Under the pieces are notes generated by a model, which did no database searches, had not been told where the DNA came from, and was given only the letters and a program-made list of their open reading frames with translations. Of a stretch of DNA of 64,000 nucleotides, positions 11,081 through 22,183 are shown one piece after another (position 1 is the stretch's first letter; each line of letters starts with the position of its first letter). Position numbers and translations under genes: made by a program. Where the stretch lies: NCBI RefSeq assembly GCF_004323185.1, contig NZ_NAPS01000003.1, positions 486,964 to 550,963 of the forward strand. Direction: 5' to 3'. The stretch comes from Westiellopsis prolifica IICB1 (lineage in GTDB: Bacteria > Cyanobacteriota > Cyanobacteriia > Cyanobacteriales > Nostocaceae).

Positions 11081-11185
11081 TATTGTGAGAAATTATCCCT
11101 TGCTCTCCTTGTCTGTGTTGTCCTCTTTGTCTTACCAATCTCTCCTGTCTCCTCAATCTTCTTATATTGAGATATTGAGAATATT

Positions 11186-12091
11186 ATGTCGATACATAAA
11201 GCTTTCAAACTTGCTAGTCGAGAATTTCACAATGGAGAGCCAAGTGAAATATTTGTTTCAACACCTAATGAAATTGTAGCCTTTGGTCAAAATCATCCGA
11301 TTGTTCAAATAGCTGGCCCCTGTTCTGTAGAAAATGAAGAAATGATTATTTATACTGCCTTGCAAGTCAAAGCAGTTGGTGCTAAGTTTTTGCGAGGTGG
11401 AGCTTATAAGCCCCGTACTTCTCCTTATGCTTTTCAAGGTCATGGTGAAAGTGCTTTGGGTTTGCTGGCGATCGCTCGTCAAGTTACAGGTTTAGGTATT
11501 GTGACGGAAGTCATGGATACAGCTGACCTTGAGAAAGTTGCTTCTGTCGCAGACATTATCCAAATCGGTGCGCGTAACATGCAAAATTTCTCACTTTTAA
11601 AGCGAGTGGGAGCAATAAATAAACCAGTTTTGCTGAAGCGAGGTATGTCTGCAACTATTGAAGAATGGTTAATGGCAGCTGAGTACATACTGACAGCAGG
11701 AAACCCGAATGTAATTTTGTGCGAGCGAGGAATTCGCACATTTGACCAACAGTATACACGTAACACATTGGATTTAAGTGCCATACCAGTACTGCGATCG
11801 CTCACTCACTTACCGATTGTAATTGACCCCAGTCATGGCACAGGTCGATCAGAGTATGTACCTGCAATGGCTATGGCTGCTATAGCTGCTGGTGCTGATT
11901 CGCTGATGATTGAAGTTCACCCTGATCCAGCCAAAGCGCTTTCTGATGGCCCTCAATCTTTAACACCAGAGCAATATGGCGACTTAATTCAGGACATGAT
12001 TGGAATTAGTAAAATTTTTGGTCGTTGGCCTGAAAAATATCCTATATCTACAGGACATCTTGCTTTACCAATACACGCTATCAATACATGA
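11186..12091 (+). CDS. aroF: DAHP synthase, type I-beta, lacking the N-terminal regulatory domain
   Basis: 301 residues. Condenses PEP and erythrose 4-phosphate to DAHP, the first step of the shikimate pathway. Catalytic barrel motifs: [66 protein letters not shown] and [14 protein letters not shown]. The sequence begins at the strand that in the family follows the N-terminal ferredoxin-like regulatory domain (start of the type [11 protein letters not shown]). An in-frame stop TGA lies just upstream of the ATG, so the missing domain cannot be restored by a different start. In the well-studied Thermotoga enzyme that domain carries aromatic feedback inhibition, so this copy is predicted to be unregulated. 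It heads the trp gene series. Confidence 0.93.
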   Translation: MSIHKAFKLASREFHNGEPSEIFVSTPNEIVAFGQNHPIVQIAGPCSVENEEMIIYTALQVKAVGAKFLRGGAYKPRTSPYAFQGHGESALGLLAIARQVTGLGIVTEVMDTADLEKVASVADIIQIGARNMQNFSLLKRVGAINKPVLLKRGMSATIEEWLMAAEYILTAGNPNVILCERGIRTFDQQYTRNTLDLSAIPVLRSLTHLPIVIDPSHGTGRSEYVPAMAMAAIAAGADSLMIEVHPDPAKALSDGPQSLTPEQYGDLIQDMIGISKIFGRWPEKYPISTGHLALPIHAINT

Positions 12092-12145
12092 AACACAACA
12101 GAGACATCAGGGAATTTGCTTTAAGTTATTGGAGATAAATTATTA

Positions 12146-14350
12146 ATGTTTTTAAATAACCATGATTACATAACTAAAGGTGGGGTTAAGGTATCTCGCT
12201 TCGTTAATGAGACTTTCATAGATACTGCGATCGAACAAATTTTGTTGCGTATCGATTATCAACGTGGAGGATTGTTCAAAAGTAGCTATGAATATCCAGG
12301 AAGATACAAAAGATGGGCGATTGGTTTTGTTAATCCACCCTTAGAACTTGTTACTCGTGAAAAATTTTTTAAACTCACCGCTCACAATCAACGAGGTAAA
12401 GTCATACTTTCGTATTTGGCAGAGTTTCTAAAGAAGCATCCGCAACTGCAAGAAATTGACCAAGATGATCAGCATATAACTGGTTCTATCAAACCAAAAG
12501 AAATTTTTTTTTCAGAGGAAGAAAGAAGTAAGCAACCATCTGTTTTCAGTATCATTCGCGAAATTTTATATATTTTTGAAAGTCCTGAAGATGATCATTT
12601 AGGACTTTATGGTGCCTTTGGTTATGATTTGGTTTTTCAATTTGAATCTATGGAAAAACTGCTCCCGCGTTCTACAGAGCAGCAAGATTTATTACTTTAT
12701 TTCCCAGATGAATTATTCATCATTGATTATTATTTACAACGTGCATTTTGTTTACAATATGATTTTGAAACAAAGCATGATAGTACTAAAGGACTTTTCC
12801 GCAGTGGTGAAATAATTGATTACAGAGGTAGGTGTCTTACTCCTGCTCAATCTTCAGATCATGAACCTGATGAATATGCACAGCAAGTTTGTAAAGCACT
12901 CTTATACTTCCGCCGTGGTGACTTGTTTGAGGTCGTTCCTAGTCAAAGCTTTTATAGGCACTGTCAACAGTCTCCGGTAGAATTATTTCGTACTTTACAA
13001 CAAATCAATCCCAGCCCCTATGGATTTATTTTGAATTTAGGTGGAGAGTATTTAATTGGTGCATCTCCAGAAATGTTTGTGCGAACTGAAGGTAGACGTG
13101 TAGAAACTTGCCCAATTAGTGGTACAGTTCGCCGGGGACAAAATGCAATTGATGATGCTGCTCAAATTCAGAAGCTTCTCAACTCAGGCAAAGATGAAGC
13201 TGAACTGACCATGTGTACTGACGTGGATCGCAATGATAAGTCGCGCATCTGTGAACCTGGTTCAGTACAAGTAATTGGTCGTCGTCAAATTGAGATATAC
13301 AGTCATTTAATCCACACAGTAGATCATGTAGAAGGATTACTCAGACCTGAATTTGATGCTTTAGATGCATTTCTCACTCATCTGTGGGCTGTTACAGTTA
13401 CAGGAGCGCCAAAACGGTCAGCAATGCAGTTTATCGAACAGCATGAGCGCAGTTCTCGACGTTGGTATGGTGGAGCAGTTGGTTACTTAACCTTCAAAGG
13501 AGATTTGAATACAGGTCTGATTCTGCGAACGATCCAGCTTAAGGACTCAATTGCCGAAGTGCGAGTGGGTGCAACAGTTCTTTACGATTCAGATCCACAA
13601 GCAGAAGCTCAAGAAACTCTCACTAAAGCTGCTGCTCTGTTTCAAACACTTTACCAGACTCAGCAGAAGACTGACAGTGTTGTCAACGACATCGACACCA
13701 ATAAAGACTTTTTTAAATCCAAAGCTGAAAATAGTAAACAAATATTATTGATAGACTATGAAGATTCATTTGTTCACACTCTAGCAAACTATATTCGTCA
13801 AACTGGTGCTGTCGTCAAAACATTACGCCATGGCTTTTGTGAATCAGTCTTTGATACAGAAAAGCCGGATCTTGTTGTCTTATCTCCTGGACCTGGTAGA
13901 CCCAGTGATTTTTGTGTAGCAGAGACAGTAAGTGCTTGTATTAAACGACAGATTCCCATCTTTGGTGTTTGTTTGGGATTGCAGTCCATTGTTGAAGCTT
14001 TTGGAGGTAAACTAGGAGTTCTGAGTTATCCTCAGCATGGTAAAGTATCCCGGATTTCTGTTATTCATTCAGAGTCTATTACTTTCAAAAACTTACCAAA
14101 ATCGTTTGAAGTGGGTAGATATCACTCACTATTTGCTTTACCTGAGAATCTCCCCACAGAATTTAAAGTGACAGCGATCTCAGATGATGGCGTAATTATG
14201 GGTATCGAACATCAAACATTACCGATTATTGGCGTTCAATTTCACCCAGAATCAATTATGACTTTAGCTGGAGGAGTTGGTTTAGAGATTATTAAGAATG
14301 TAGTTAGTGCATGTACAACTAAAAAATACTCTTCAGTTGTCGTTGCATAA
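12146..14350 (+). CDS. trpE: Anthranilate synthase, fused TrpE-TrpG
   Basis: 734 residues. Component I (about 1-520) and glutamine amidotransferase (about 525-734) in one chain. It makes anthranilate from chorismate and glutamine. Component I: YEYPGRYKRW near residue 50, SPYGFILNLGGEYLIGASPEMFV, CPISGTVRRGQN, DVDRNDKSRIC, TVTGAPKRSAMQF, WYGGAVGYLTF. Amidotransferase: LLIDYEDSFVHTLANY, nucleophile in FGVCLGLQS, and HPES. The fused form is known from Rhizobium and some cyanobacteria. Whether the tryptophan feedback site is changed cannot be judged by eye. An RBS-like TTGGAG precedes the ATG. Confidence 0.95.
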   Translation: MFLNNHDYITKGGVKVSRFVNETFIDTAIEQILLRIDYQRGGLFKSSYEYPGRYKRWAIGFVNPPLELVTREKFFKLTAHNQRGKVILSYLAEFLKKHPQLQEIDQDDQHITGSIKPKEIFFSEEERSKQPSVFSIIREILYIFESPEDDHLGLYGAFGYDLVFQFESMEKLLPRSTEQQDLLLYFPDELFIIDYYLQRAFCLQYDFETKHDSTKGLFRSGEIIDYRGRCLTPAQSSDHEPDEYAQQVCKALLYFRRGDLFEVVPSQSFYRHCQQSPVELFRTLQQINPSPYGFILNLGGEYLIGASPEMFVRTEGRRVETCPISGTVRRGQNAIDDAAQIQKLLNSGKDEAELTMCTDVDRNDKSRICEPGSVQVIGRRQIEIYSHLIHTVDHVEGLLRPEFDALDAFLTHLWAVTVTGAPKRSAMQFIEQHERSSRRWYGGAVGYLTFKGDLNTGLILRTIQLKDSIAEVRVGATVLYDSDPQAEAQETLTKAAALFQTLYQTQQKTDSVVNDIDTNKDFFKSKAENSKQILLIDYEDSFVHTLANYIRQTGAVVKTLRHGFCESVFDTEKPDLVVLSPGPGRPSDFCVAETVSACIKRQIPIFGVCLGLQSIVEAFGGKLGVLSYPQHGKVSRISVIHSESITFKNLPKSFEVGRYHSLFALPENLPTEFKVTAISDDGVIMGIEHQTLPIIGVQFHPESIMTLAGGVGLEIIKNVVSACTTKKYSSVVVA

Positions 14351-14397
14351 ATATTTTTTTGGATATGATTTTGACTGTATCAAACTAGTTTCTAGGA

Positions 14398-14551
14398 TTT
14401 GTAGTAAGCAATGCGCGTGCTTCAAATAAGCAGGACTTACGCAAAACATAACGCGGATTTGCGGTAATTCATGAATTACCGCTACGCAAGAATCAGGTTT
14501 TCGGTCACATCTTGCGTAAGTCCTGATAAGGACTAAAGTCCTTACTACAAA
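14398..14551. repeat. Dispersed repeat interrupted by a nested MITE
   Basis: Outer ends TTTGTAGTAAG (14398-14408) and CTTACTACAAA (14541-14551) are perfect inverted repeats. Inside lies a second element (14431-14525). The same outer family, with the core GGACTAAAGTCC and end ACTACAAAC, recurs near 25577-25610, 27031-27110 and 53447-53520. Lies between trpE and trpC. Confidence 0.7.
14431..14525. mobile_element. MITE, 95 bp, TIR CAGGACTTACGCAA, 5-bp target duplication
   Basis: Perfect 14-bp terminal inverted repeats CAGGACTTACGCAA (14431-14444) and TTGCGTAAGTCCTG (14512-14525). Both sides are flanked by ATAAG (14426-14430 and 14526-14530), which reads as a target-site duplication. The centre is a 22-base perfect palindrome (14461-14482). 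A relative with the same ends lies at 19479-19571. No coding capacity, so it needs a transposase in trans. Confidence 0.8.
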
Positions 14552-14584
14552 CTTTTTCAAGTATGCAATAGTTGTTTATAATCA

Positions 14585-15448
14585 ATGCTATCTCATATGG
14601 ATGTATGTAAGAATATCTCCACCCTTGAAATAAATTCAACAAAACCGCGCCATATTCTTGAAGAGATTGTCTGGCACAAACGAAAAGAAGTTGCATCTAT
14701 GGGTGAGCAACTATCTTTTGCAGACTTACAAAATCAGATTAGTACTGCTCCTCCCCTACGAGATTTCCTGGATGCTTTGCGGCAAAATCCGAGTAAACCG
14801 AGCTTAATTGCCGAAGTTAAAAAAGCTTCACCTAGTAAAGGAGTGATTCGTGCCGATTTTGACCCAGTTAAGATTGCTCAGGTGTATGAACAAAGTGGTG
14901 CTACCTGTCTATCAGTACTAACTGATCAAAAATTCTTCCAAGGCAGTTTTGAGAATCTACGGTTAATTAGAAAAAGCGTAGGATTACCTTTATTATGTAA
15001 GGAGTTTATTATTGACCCTTACCAAATTTATTTTGCAAGAGTCAATGGAGCAGATGCAGTGTTACTGATTGCTGCGATTTTATCGAACGAAATTCTTGCG
15101 GATTTTCTACAGATTGTTCAGGATTTGGGTATGACTGCTTTAGTAGAGGTGCATACTCTGGCTGAACTTGATCGGGTACTAACACTATCAAATGTGCAAT
15201 TAATAGGAATTAATAACCGTAACCTTGAAGATTTTAGCGTTGAATTAGAAACAACTCAACGTTTATTGAAAGAGCGTCGAGAACAATTAAATAATTCAGA
15301 TATCACTGTGGTAAGTGAGTCTGGTTTGTACACATCAACTGACTTAGCTTTTGTTGCAGAAGCAGGAGCCGAAGCAGTTTTGATTGGAGAATCTCTGGTA
15401 AAGCAAACAGATTTAGAACAGGCTGTAAAAAAGCTAATGAATAAATAA
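14585..15448 (+). CDS. trpC: Indole-3-glycerol phosphate synthase
   Basis: 287 residues, single-domain TrpC (not fused to TrpF). Ring closure of CdRP to indole-3-glycerol phosphate. Motifs: [72 protein letters not shown] and [10 protein letters not shown] at the phosphate site. Two nearby ATG codons exist (first and fifth residue); the first is used. Separated from trpE by the nested repeat element, so it may have its own promoter. Confidence 0.95.
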   Translation: MLSHMDVCKNISTLEINSTKPRHILEEIVWHKRKEVASMGEQLSFADLQNQISTAPPLRDFLDALRQNPSKPSLIAEVKKASPSKGVIRADFDPVKIAQVYEQSGATCLSVLTDQKFFQGSFENLRLIRKSVGLPLLCKEFIIDPYQIYFARVNGADAVLLIAAILSNEILADFLQIVQDLGMTALVEVHTLAELDRVLTLSNVQLIGINNRNLEDFSVELETTQRLLKERREQLNNSDITVVSESGLYTSTDLAFVAEAGAEAVLIGESLVKQTDLEQAVKKLMNK

Positions 15449-15502
15449 AATCTGTCGAGTCAATCCAAAATCTAAAATATAAAATCCAAAATCTAAAATC
15501 GA

Positions 15503-16315
15503 ATGACCTCTATTTCTCATCACTTTGCATCTTTACGAGCCAGTAATCAGTGCGCTTTGATTCCCTTTGTAGTTGCTGGTGATCCTAATTTAGAAATCAC
15601 AGCAGAAGCCTTACGAGTTCTAGATTCTAGCGGTGCTGATTTGATTGAATTGGGAGTTCCCTACTCAGATCCATTAGCAGATGGACCAGTGATTCAAGCA
15701 GCTGCAACCCGTGCTTTGAAACGAGGAACCCGTTTAGATAATGTTTTGCAAATGGCTCAAACAGTTACTCGTGGTTTGCGATCGCCTATTATTCTTTTTA
15801 CTTACTACAATCCAATTTTAAATTTAGGCACAATTCCGTTTCTAGAAAAAGCCGCAGCATCAGGAATTAAAGGATTAGTAGTACCTGATTTACCTTTGGA
15901 TGAGGCAAGCAATTTGTTAGAGGTTGCTGATACTGTGGGAATTGAGGTGACTTTGTTAGTAACTCCTACAAGTTCAAAAGAACGCATAGAAGCGATCGCT
16001 CGTCAATCTCGTGGATTTATTTACTTGGTGAGTGTGACAGGTGTTACTGGTGTACGCTCACATCTCCAAACACGGGTTAAGGATGTGCTTCAAGACATTC
16101 GCAGTGTTACAAACAAACCTATTGGTGTGGGTTTTGGCATATCTAAACCGGAACAAGCTCGTCAAGTTAGAGATTGGGGTGCAGATGCTGTGATCGTCGG
16201 TAGTGCTTTTGTAGAGCGTTTAGCTGAAACTAGACTGACAGCTATTAAAGATTTCTGTCGTGATTTGAAGACATCAATCGAAGGCAGAAGGCAAGAGGTA
16301 GAAAGCAAAAGATGA
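15503..16315 (+). CDS. trpA: Tryptophan synthase alpha subunit
   Basis: 270 residues. Splits indole-3-glycerol phosphate to indole and glyceraldehyde 3-phosphate within the alpha2beta2 complex. Motifs: [11 protein letters not shown] (catalytic Glu in the [16 protein letters not shown] segment), [18 protein letters not shown] with catalytic Asp, [18 protein letters not shown] and [10 protein letters not shown]. Preceded by an AAAATC-type short tandem repeat (15460-15500). The order trpC-trpA-trpB-trpD differs from the enteric order but resembles the extra trp sets next to secondary-metabolite loci in cyanobacteria. Confidence 0.96.
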   Translation: MTSISHHFASLRASNQCALIPFVVAGDPNLEITAEALRVLDSSGADLIELGVPYSDPLADGPVIQAAATRALKRGTRLDNVLQMAQTVTRGLRSPIILFTYYNPILNLGTIPFLEKAAASGIKGLVVPDLPLDEASNLLEVADTVGIEVTLLVTPTSSKERIEAIARQSRGFIYLVSVTGVTGVRSHLQTRVKDVLQDIRSVTNKPIGVGFGISKPEQARQVRDWGADAVIVGSAFVERLAETRLTAIKDFCRDLKTSIEGRRQEVESKR

Positions 16316-16370
16316 CAGATTTAATCCTGCAAACTCTAAAGATTGGAAAAAGTATTTTTATTTAAAACAT

Positions 16371-17618
16371 ATGTTGTTAAATACACAACTAAATCAAGAT
16401 GTAACTCAATTATTCACTCAACAACCTGACCCCAATGGCAGATTTGGCCAATTTGGCGGTAAGTACGTACCTGAAACTTTAATGTCAGCGCTGAGTGAAT
16501 TAGAAACAGCCTTTAAGCAATACCGCACCGATCCATTGTTCCAACAGGAGCTTCAAACATTACTACGGGACTATGTTGGACGTTCTACTCCTCTTTACTT
16601 TGCTCAAAGATTAACTGAGTATTATGCTAAAGCTGATGGTACGGGGCCACAAATTTATCTTAAACGTGAAGACTTAAACCACACAGGAGCGCACAAAATT
16701 AATAATGCTTTAGCACAAGTGTTGCTAGCAAAGCGCATGGGTAAACAACGCATTGTAGCAGAAACTGGAGCAGGTCAACATGGTGTTGCTACTGCTACTG
16801 TGTGCGCTCGTTTTGGCCTAGAATGCGTGATTTACATGGGTATCCATGACATGGAACGACAAGCTCTGAATGTCTTCCGGATGCGGTTGATGGGCGCAGA
16901 AGTCCGATCTGTCGAAGCAGGTAGCGGAACTCTCAAAGATGCTACTTCTGAGGCAATTCGGGATTGGGTAACAAACGTCGAAACAACTCACTATATACTA
17001 GGTTCAGTTGCAGGACCACATCCCTATCCGATGATGGTGCGAGATTTTCACGCAGTAATTGGTAAGGAAACTCGCGCTCAAGCAATTGAGAAATGGGGAG
17101 GACTACCAGATATTCTTTTGGCTTGTGTGGGTGGAGGTTCCAATGCGATCGGACTGTTTCATGAATTTGTGAATGAACCTTCTGTGCGCCTGATTGGTGT
17201 TGAAGCAGCTGGTGAGGGTATTGATACAGACAAACACGCAGCAACTCTGACAAAAGGGCGAGTTGGAGTTTTGCATGGTGCTATGAGTTATGTATTGCAA
17301 GATGACGATGGTCAAATTGTTGAAGCCCATTCTATTAGTGCTGGGTTAGATTATCCAGGTGTTGGCCCTGAACATAGTTATTTGAAAGAAATAAGACGTG
17401 CTGAATATTACAGTGTGACAGACCAACAAGCGCTACTAGCATTTCAACGCCTTTCCCAACTTGAAGGAATTATTCCAGCGCTGGAAACAGCACATGCGAT
17501 CGCCTATCTAGAAACTCTTTGTCCACAATTAGTTGGTAGTCCCCGAATTGTGATTAACTGTTCAGGGCGAGGTGATAAAGATGTACAAACAGCTATCCAA
17601 TTTTTAAACCTTGTTTAA
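16371..17618 (+). CDS. trpB: Tryptophan synthase beta subunit
   Basis: 415 residues. PLP enzyme joining indole and serine to tryptophan. Motifs: [16 protein letters not shown] at the N-terminus, [18 protein letters not shown] with the PLP lysine in [27 protein letters not shown] at the PLP phosphate and GVGPEHSYL. The standard TrpB1 form that pairs with TrpA; the interface segments are present. It lies 55 bases after trpA. Confidence 0.97.
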   Translation: MLLNTQLNQDVTQLFTQQPDPNGRFGQFGGKYVPETLMSALSELETAFKQYRTDPLFQQELQTLLRDYVGRSTPLYFAQRLTEYYAKADGTGPQIYLKREDLNHTGAHKINNALAQVLLAKRMGKQRIVAETGAGQHGVATATVCARFGLECVIYMGIHDMERQALNVFRMRLMGAEVRSVEAGSGTLKDATSEAIRDWVTNVETTHYILGSVAGPHPYPMMVRDFHAVIGKETRAQAIEKWGGLPDILLACVGGGSNAIGLFHEFVNEPSVRLIGVEAAGEGIDTDKHAATLTKGRVGVLHGAMSYVLQDDDGQIVEAHSISAGLDYPGVGPEHSYLKEIRRAEYYSVTDQQALLAFQRLSQLEGIIPALETAHAIAYLETLCPQLVGSPRIVINCSGRGDKDVQTAIQFLNLV

Positions 17619-17657
17619 ATGAGAATATAGTAATTTAGAAAAAATTTTTACTGAAAT

Positions 17658-18755
17658 ATGGTTACAACATCTGTGGTTGAAACAAATTCAACATTTCATA
17701 ACTCTTCCAATTGGAGTCAGTTATTACAACAATTATTAGATCGTCAATCGCTGACAGCTGATCAAGCCAGTGAATTAATGTACGGCTGGCTCACAGATGC
17801 TATTCCTCCTGTGTTATCTGGTGCAATATTGGCAGCAATTCAGATGAAGGGTGTGTCTGTACAAGAGTTGCTGGGTATGGTGAAGGTTTTATACTCCCAG
17901 TCATTAAGACCAACATTGCGGGATATAGTTGTTGGTGATTCCCCACTTATTGATACTTGTGGTACTGGTGGAGATGGAGCATCAACATTTAATATTTCCA
18001 CTGCTGTGGCTTTTGTCACTGCTGCTGCTGGTCTAAAAGTTGCAAAACATGGTAATCGTTCTGCATCTGGTAAAACCGGATCAGCAGATGTTTTGGAAGC
18101 TTTGGGAGTCAATTTGAAAGCAAGTAGTAAGAAAGTTCAAGAGGCTGTTGATACAGTTGGTATAACTTTCCTATTTGCACAAGATTGGCACCCTACTTTG
18201 AAAGTTTGTTACCCATTGCGGAAAACACTAAAAGTACGTACGGTTTTTAACTTGCTTGGTCCTCTGATTAATCCATTGCGACCAACAGGACAGGTTATAG
18301 GTGTTAATGATCCAGGTTTGATACAGACCTTTGCTCTAGTCTTGCATCAACTGGGAATTCGTAAAGCGATCGTGCTTCATGGACGAGAGAAATTAGACGA
18401 AGCAGGTTTAGCTGATATTACTGACTTGGCGATCGTATCAAACCAACATTTGCGCTTGCTTGAACTTGCTCCTGAAAAACTAGGAATAAACCCGGCTCCA
18501 ACTACTGAACTGAGGGGTGGGGATGCTCAGGAAAATGCCAGAATTCTCAAAGCAGTTCTTCAAGGTAAAGGTACTCAAGCACAGCAAGATATAGTAGCCT
18601 TAAATACAGCTTTAGCACTTTTCGTTGGTGAAGCAATTCCAGAAACAGGAGATGATATGAGTACCTTTGCAAAAGGTCTGACTCTTGCTACAGAGGTCAT
18701 TGCAAGCGGGATTGCTTGGACAAAGTTAGAACAGCTTGTTGAATTTTTGCGCTAA
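17658..18755 (+). CDS. trpD: Anthranilate phosphoribosyltransferase
   Basis: 365 residues. Transfers phosphoribose from PRPP to anthranilate. Motifs: [17 protein letters not shown] (PRPP pyrophosphate site), [44 protein letters not shown] and [10 protein letters not shown]. Full length. With it the set has trpE/G, C, A, B and D; trpF (phosphoribosylanthranilate isomerase) is missing from the window. Confidence 0.96.
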   Translation: MVTTSVVETNSTFHNSSNWSQLLQQLLDRQSLTADQASELMYGWLTDAIPPVLSGAILAAIQMKGVSVQELLGMVKVLYSQSLRPTLRDIVVGDSPLIDTCGTGGDGASTFNISTAVAFVTAAAGLKVAKHGNRSASGKTGSADVLEALGVNLKASSKKVQEAVDTVGITFLFAQDWHPTLKVCYPLRKTLKVRTVFNLLGPLINPLRPTGQVIGVNDPGLIQTFALVLHQLGIRKAIVLHGREKLDEAGLADITDLAIVSNQHLRLLELAPEKLGINPAPTTELRGGDAQENARILKAVLQGKGTQAQQDIVALNTALALFVGEAIPETGDDMSTFAKGLTLATEVIASGIAWTKLEQLVEFLR

Positions 18756-18779
18756 AAAGTTTCAAATAAGGACTGCTTT

Positions 18780-19424
18780 ATGGCTGCTGAAAACCGACTA
18801 ATTTTAGTACGTCACGGTGCTAGTGAATGGAGTAATCAAGGGCGTTATCAGGGACATCAACCTGTACCATTGAGTTCTCTGGGATTAGAACAAGTTTATG
18901 CTTTAACAGAGGAACTGCGTCAGTATAATCCAGAGCGAATAGTTAGTAGTGACTTGCAAAGAGCGCGCCAAAGTGCGGAAATTATAGCCAAGCATCTCAT
19001 GCTGGAAATTCACTATGATGCACGACTGCGTGAGCTAGACTGTGGAAATTGGGCTGGATTAACTGAGAAGCAGATTGAAGTATTAGATCCTAAAGCTGTT
19101 GTCGAGTTGCGTTCTGGCCGCGATATCCCTAGAGGTTCTGGTGAGAGAATGGCAGATTTAATAGTGCGTACTCGCGCTGCGTTAGCTGATTGGGTAAATG
19201 ATAATTTTTCTGGCATACTCATATTTGTTGCACATGCTTATGTCATTCGGGAAATTACGCAAACTCTTTTAGGTGGAAATTTACCTAATAATCAGTTACC
19301 AAGTTTAGGCTCTTATACTTTACTCAATTACAAAACAGGAGGTAAATGGATATTAGAGGGGTATGGAATTGTTCCCAATAGCAGTTCTTCTCTAACTACG
19401 GTAAATTGGTTGCCAACATTTTGA
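18780..19424 (+). CDS. Histidine phosphatase superfamily protein (phosphoglycerate mutase-like)
   Basis: 214 residues. RHG catalytic motif in LVRHGASEWSNQGRYQGHQ (phospho-histidine near residue 12), SSDLQRARQSAEI, an acidic RELDCGNWAGLTE segment, and the second histidine in VAHAYVIREI. The family covers cofactor-dependent phosphoglycerate mutases and broad-range sugar or cofactor phosphatases; length and motif spacing fit the phosphatase-like members. RBS AAGGA precedes the ATG and the gap to trpD is only 24 bases, so it is probably the last gene of this operon. The substrate is unknown. Confidence 0.85.
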   Translation: MAAENRLILVRHGASEWSNQGRYQGHQPVPLSSLGLEQVYALTEELRQYNPERIVSSDLQRARQSAEIIAKHLMLEIHYDARLRELDCGNWAGLTEKQIEVLDPKAVVELRSGRDIPRGSGERMADLIVRTRAALADWVNDNFSGILIFVAHAYVIREITQTLLGGNLPNNQLPSLGSYTLLNYKTGGKWILEGYGIVPNSSSSLTTVNWLPTF

Positions 19425-19792
19425 AAAATTATATTAATTTAATGTGAAGCTCATAGAAAAGAGCTTCCAGAATTAAACAGGACTTACGCATGGGTAACGG
19501 AAAAACAAACCACAGAGAACGCACCAGGACACAGACAAATAAGAGTTTGGGCTGTTTTTTGCGTAAGTCCTAACGCTTTCTGAACATTCTCGCGAGAAAA
19601 TTGGAATAAACTTACCCAACAAGCAGAAGAACAATTACATCTGTTTTCTAGCCCCTAGGCACAGCCTATAGCTGTGCCTCTTACTCCCCGTGTAATAATT
19701 ATCATTCTTGATATTGGATATTTTATTTTTTGGAAGTCCCTAAGTGAGATAAAACTGAACTTCACGGGTAGTTCTGTTCCAATTCAAAAAAC
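19425..19792. other. Convergent intergenic region between the two loci
   Basis: Between the + strand trp operon and the - strand phosphoketolase. It contains one MITE-like element (19479-19571) and a short inverted motif AGGCACAGC / GCTGTGCCT near 19656-19678 that could form a bidirectional terminator hairpin. No gene is seen. Confidence 0.55.
19479..19571. mobile_element. MITE-like element, TIR AGGACTTACGCA
   Basis: 12-bp perfect terminal inverted repeats AGGACTTACGCA (19479-19490) and TGCGTAAGTCCT (19560-19571). Same ends as the element at 14431-14525 but a different interior. A clear target duplication is not seen (AAC on both sides at most). Confidence 0.7.
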
Positions 19793-22183
19793 TTAGTACG
19801 GCCATTGCCAATTGCGAATCTCTGGCATATCTTCGCCATACTGAGCAATGTAATGTTTGTGTTCAATCAACTTATGCTCAAGCATTTGTTTAGCATATGC
19901 GATTTTGGTTTCCAGTTGAGGTAAGCGGTCAATAACATCAAGAACAAGGTGAAAGCGGTCTAGCTCATTGAGTACAACCATATCAAAAGGTGTAGTTGTA
20001 GTTCCTTCTTCCTTGTAACCCCGAACGTGGAAATTCGAGTGATTTGTACGACGGTAAGTCAGGCGATGAATCAACCAAGGATAGCCATGATAAGCAAAAA
20101 TAACTGGTTTGTTTGTTGTGAAAATACTATCGAAGTCTTTATCTGATAATCCATGAGGATGCTCGCTTGACGGTTGTAGAGCCATTAGATCAACTACGTT
20201 AATCACTCTGACCTTCAAATCAGGGGCAATCTGTCGGAGAATATCAACAGCAGCTAGGGTTTCTAAAGTAGGAATATCACCTGCACAAGCCATGACCACA
20301 TCCGGTTCATTGTCTTGATCGTTACTTGCCCATTTCCAGATACCGAGACCTTTGCTACAGTGCTTGATAGCATTATCCATGTCAAGATACTGCAATCCAG
20401 GTTGTTTTCCTGCAACAACAACATTGACACAGTGACGACTACGTAAACACTTGTCAGTTATTACTAATAAGGTGTTAGCGTCAGGCGGTAAATATACTCG
20501 GATAATATCTGCTTTTTTATTGACCACATGATCAATAAAACCGGGATCTTGATGAGAAAAACCGTTATGGTCTTGACGCCAGACATGAGATGTCAGCAAA
20601 TAGTTGAGGGAAGCAACGGGTCTGCGCCAAGGAATATGACGACTTGTCTTAAGCCATTTAGCATGTTGATTGAACATTGAGTCAATGATGTGAATAAATG
20701 CCTCATAACAAGAGAAGAACCCATGACGACCAGTCAGAAGATATCCTTCCAACCAACCTTGACACATATGTTCGCTTAAAACTTCCATCACCCGACCATC
20801 AGGAGCAACATTTTCATCATTAGGAAGAGTAAAGGTAGTAGATACCCGATTTGTAACTTCAAACACAGCACTGAGGCGATTAGAGTCAGTCTCGTCAGGT
20901 CCCATCAACCTAAAGTTTTTGGCTTCTTCATTTAGCTTAATTACATCTCGAAATAAACGCCCCATAACACGAGTAGCTTCAGCCGAAGTGATCGCAGGTT
21001 TGGGGACAGCGATCGCATAATTTTGGAAATCGGGCATTTTTAGGTCTCTTAGCAAAATACCACCGTTGGCGTGTGGATTTGCTCCCATACGTTGCTCGCC
21101 TATGGGAGCGAGTTCCGCTAGTTCAGGAATGAGTCTACCATTTTCGTCAAAAAGTTCCTCCGGTTTGTAACTTTTCATCCAATCCTCAAGCATTTTGAGA
21201 TGCTCTGGCTTATTTGCTAAACCTGATAAAGGAACTTGGTGCGATCGCCAAGAATCCTCTATTGCTTTGCCATCAATTTCTTTAGGGCCTGTCCAACCTT
21301 TTGGAGTCCGTAAGATAATCATTGGCCATTGTGGACGCTTATCAAAACCATGAATGCGAGCTTCGCGCTGAATAGCTTTAATTTCTTCGATTACTGTATC
21401 AAGGGTTGTTGCCATCAATTGATGAATATCTTCTACAGGATAAGAACCCTCGACAAAATAAGGTTTGTAGCCGTAGCCAAGAAATAATTGTTCTAATTCC
21501 TTGTCGCTCATCCGTGCTAGTATTGTCGGATTTGCAATTTTATAGCCGTTGAGGTGCAAGATTGGTAAAACAGCACCATCATGTGCTGGATTGAGAAATT
21601 TGTTACTGTGCCAACTTGCAGCAAGAGGCCCAGTTTCTGCTTCTCCATCGCCTACTACACAACAAACTATCAAATCAGGATTATCAAAAGCAGCACCATA
21701 ACCATGGACTAGGGCGTAACCAAGTTCTCCTCCTTCATGGATGGAACCAGGAATCTCAGGAGCAACGTGACTAGGAATACCACCAGGAAAAGAGAACTGT
21801 TTGAACAAACGCTTCATTCCTTCGGTATCTTGAGAAATATCAGGGTAATGCTCGCTGTAAGTACCTTCTAAATATGTATTGGCAACTAAACCAGGTCCAC
21901 CATGTCCAGGACCTGCAATGTAGATGCTGTTCAAATCATACTTCTTAATTATGCGATTGAAATGAACATATATAAAGTTAAGACCAGGAGTAGTTCCCCA
22001 ATGACCAAGTAGTCTTGGCTTAACATGTTCCAACTTCAGAGGTTCTTTAAGCAGTGGATTATCAAGAAGATAAATTTGTCCAACTGAAAGATAATTAGTC
22101 GCACACCAATAAGCATTAATTTTCCTTACTTCTTCAGCAGTAAGAAATTTTTGTTGAATTTTGGGATTAAATGCCAGAACCAT
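19793..22183 (-). CDS. xfp: Phosphoketolase (xylulose 5-phosphate/fructose 6-phosphate)
   Basis: 796 residues, normal for the family. ThDP enzyme that cleaves X5P or F6P to acetyl phosphate plus GAP or E4P. Seen: [40 protein letters not shown], the ThDP motif [19 protein letters not shown] with [32 protein letters not shown]-like [20 protein letters not shown] and [24 protein letters not shown] precedes the ATG. In many cyanobacteria xfp is next to ackA; here ackA is 30 kb away on the other side of the PKS locus. E4P made by the F6P reaction could also feed the DAHP synthase nearby (inference). Confidence 0.96.
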   Translation of the reverse strand: MVLAFNPKIQQKFLTAEEVRKINAYWCATNYLSVGQIYLLDNPLLKEPLKLEHVKPRLLGHWGTTPGLNFIYVHFNRIIKKYDLNSIYIAGPGHGGPGLVANTYLEGTYSEHYPDISQDTEGMKRLFKQFSFPGGIPSHVAPEIPGSIHEGGELGYALVHGYGAAFDNPDLIVCCVVGDGEAETGPLAASWHSNKFLNPAHDGAVLPILHLNGYKIANPTILARMSDKELEQLFLGYGYKPYFVEGSYPVEDIHQLMATTLDTVIEEIKAIQREARIHGFDKRPQWPMIILRTPKGWTGPKEIDGKAIEDSWRSHQVPLSGLANKPEHLKMLEDWMKSYKPEELFDENGRLIPELAELAPIGEQRMGANPHANGGILLRDLKMPDFQNYAIAVPKPAITSAEATRVMGRLFRDVIKLNEEAKNFRLMGPDETDSNRLSAVFEVTNRVSTTFTLPNDENVAPDGRVMEVLSEHMCQGWLEGYLLTGRHGFFSCYEAFIHIIDSMFNQHAKWLKTSRHIPWRRPVASLNYLLTSHVWRQDHNGFSHQDPGFIDHVVNKKADIIRVYLPPDANTLLVITDKCLRSRHCVNVVVAGKQPGLQYLDMDNAIKHCSKGLGIWKWASNDQDNEPDVVMACAGDIPTLETLAAVDILRQIAPDLKVRVINVVDLMALQPSSEHPHGLSDKDFDSIFTTNKPVIFAYHGYPWLIHRLTYRRTNHSNFHVRGYKEEGTTTTPFDMVVLNELDRFHLVLDVIDRLPQLETKIAYAKQMLEHKLIEHKHYIAQYGEDMPEIRNWQWPY

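Noticed and set aside
10783-11208. 141-codon antisense frame over the ispG end and the G-rich repeat
   Set aside because: Shadow of ispG and of the tandem repeat (the repeat yields a Pro-rich stretch).
11186-18755. Scytonemin locus (aroG and trp genes with a ScyA-like gene)
   Set aside because: The trp genes follow isonitrile and MEP genes, ScyB to ScyF are absent, and the ScyA-like gene is 38 kb away.
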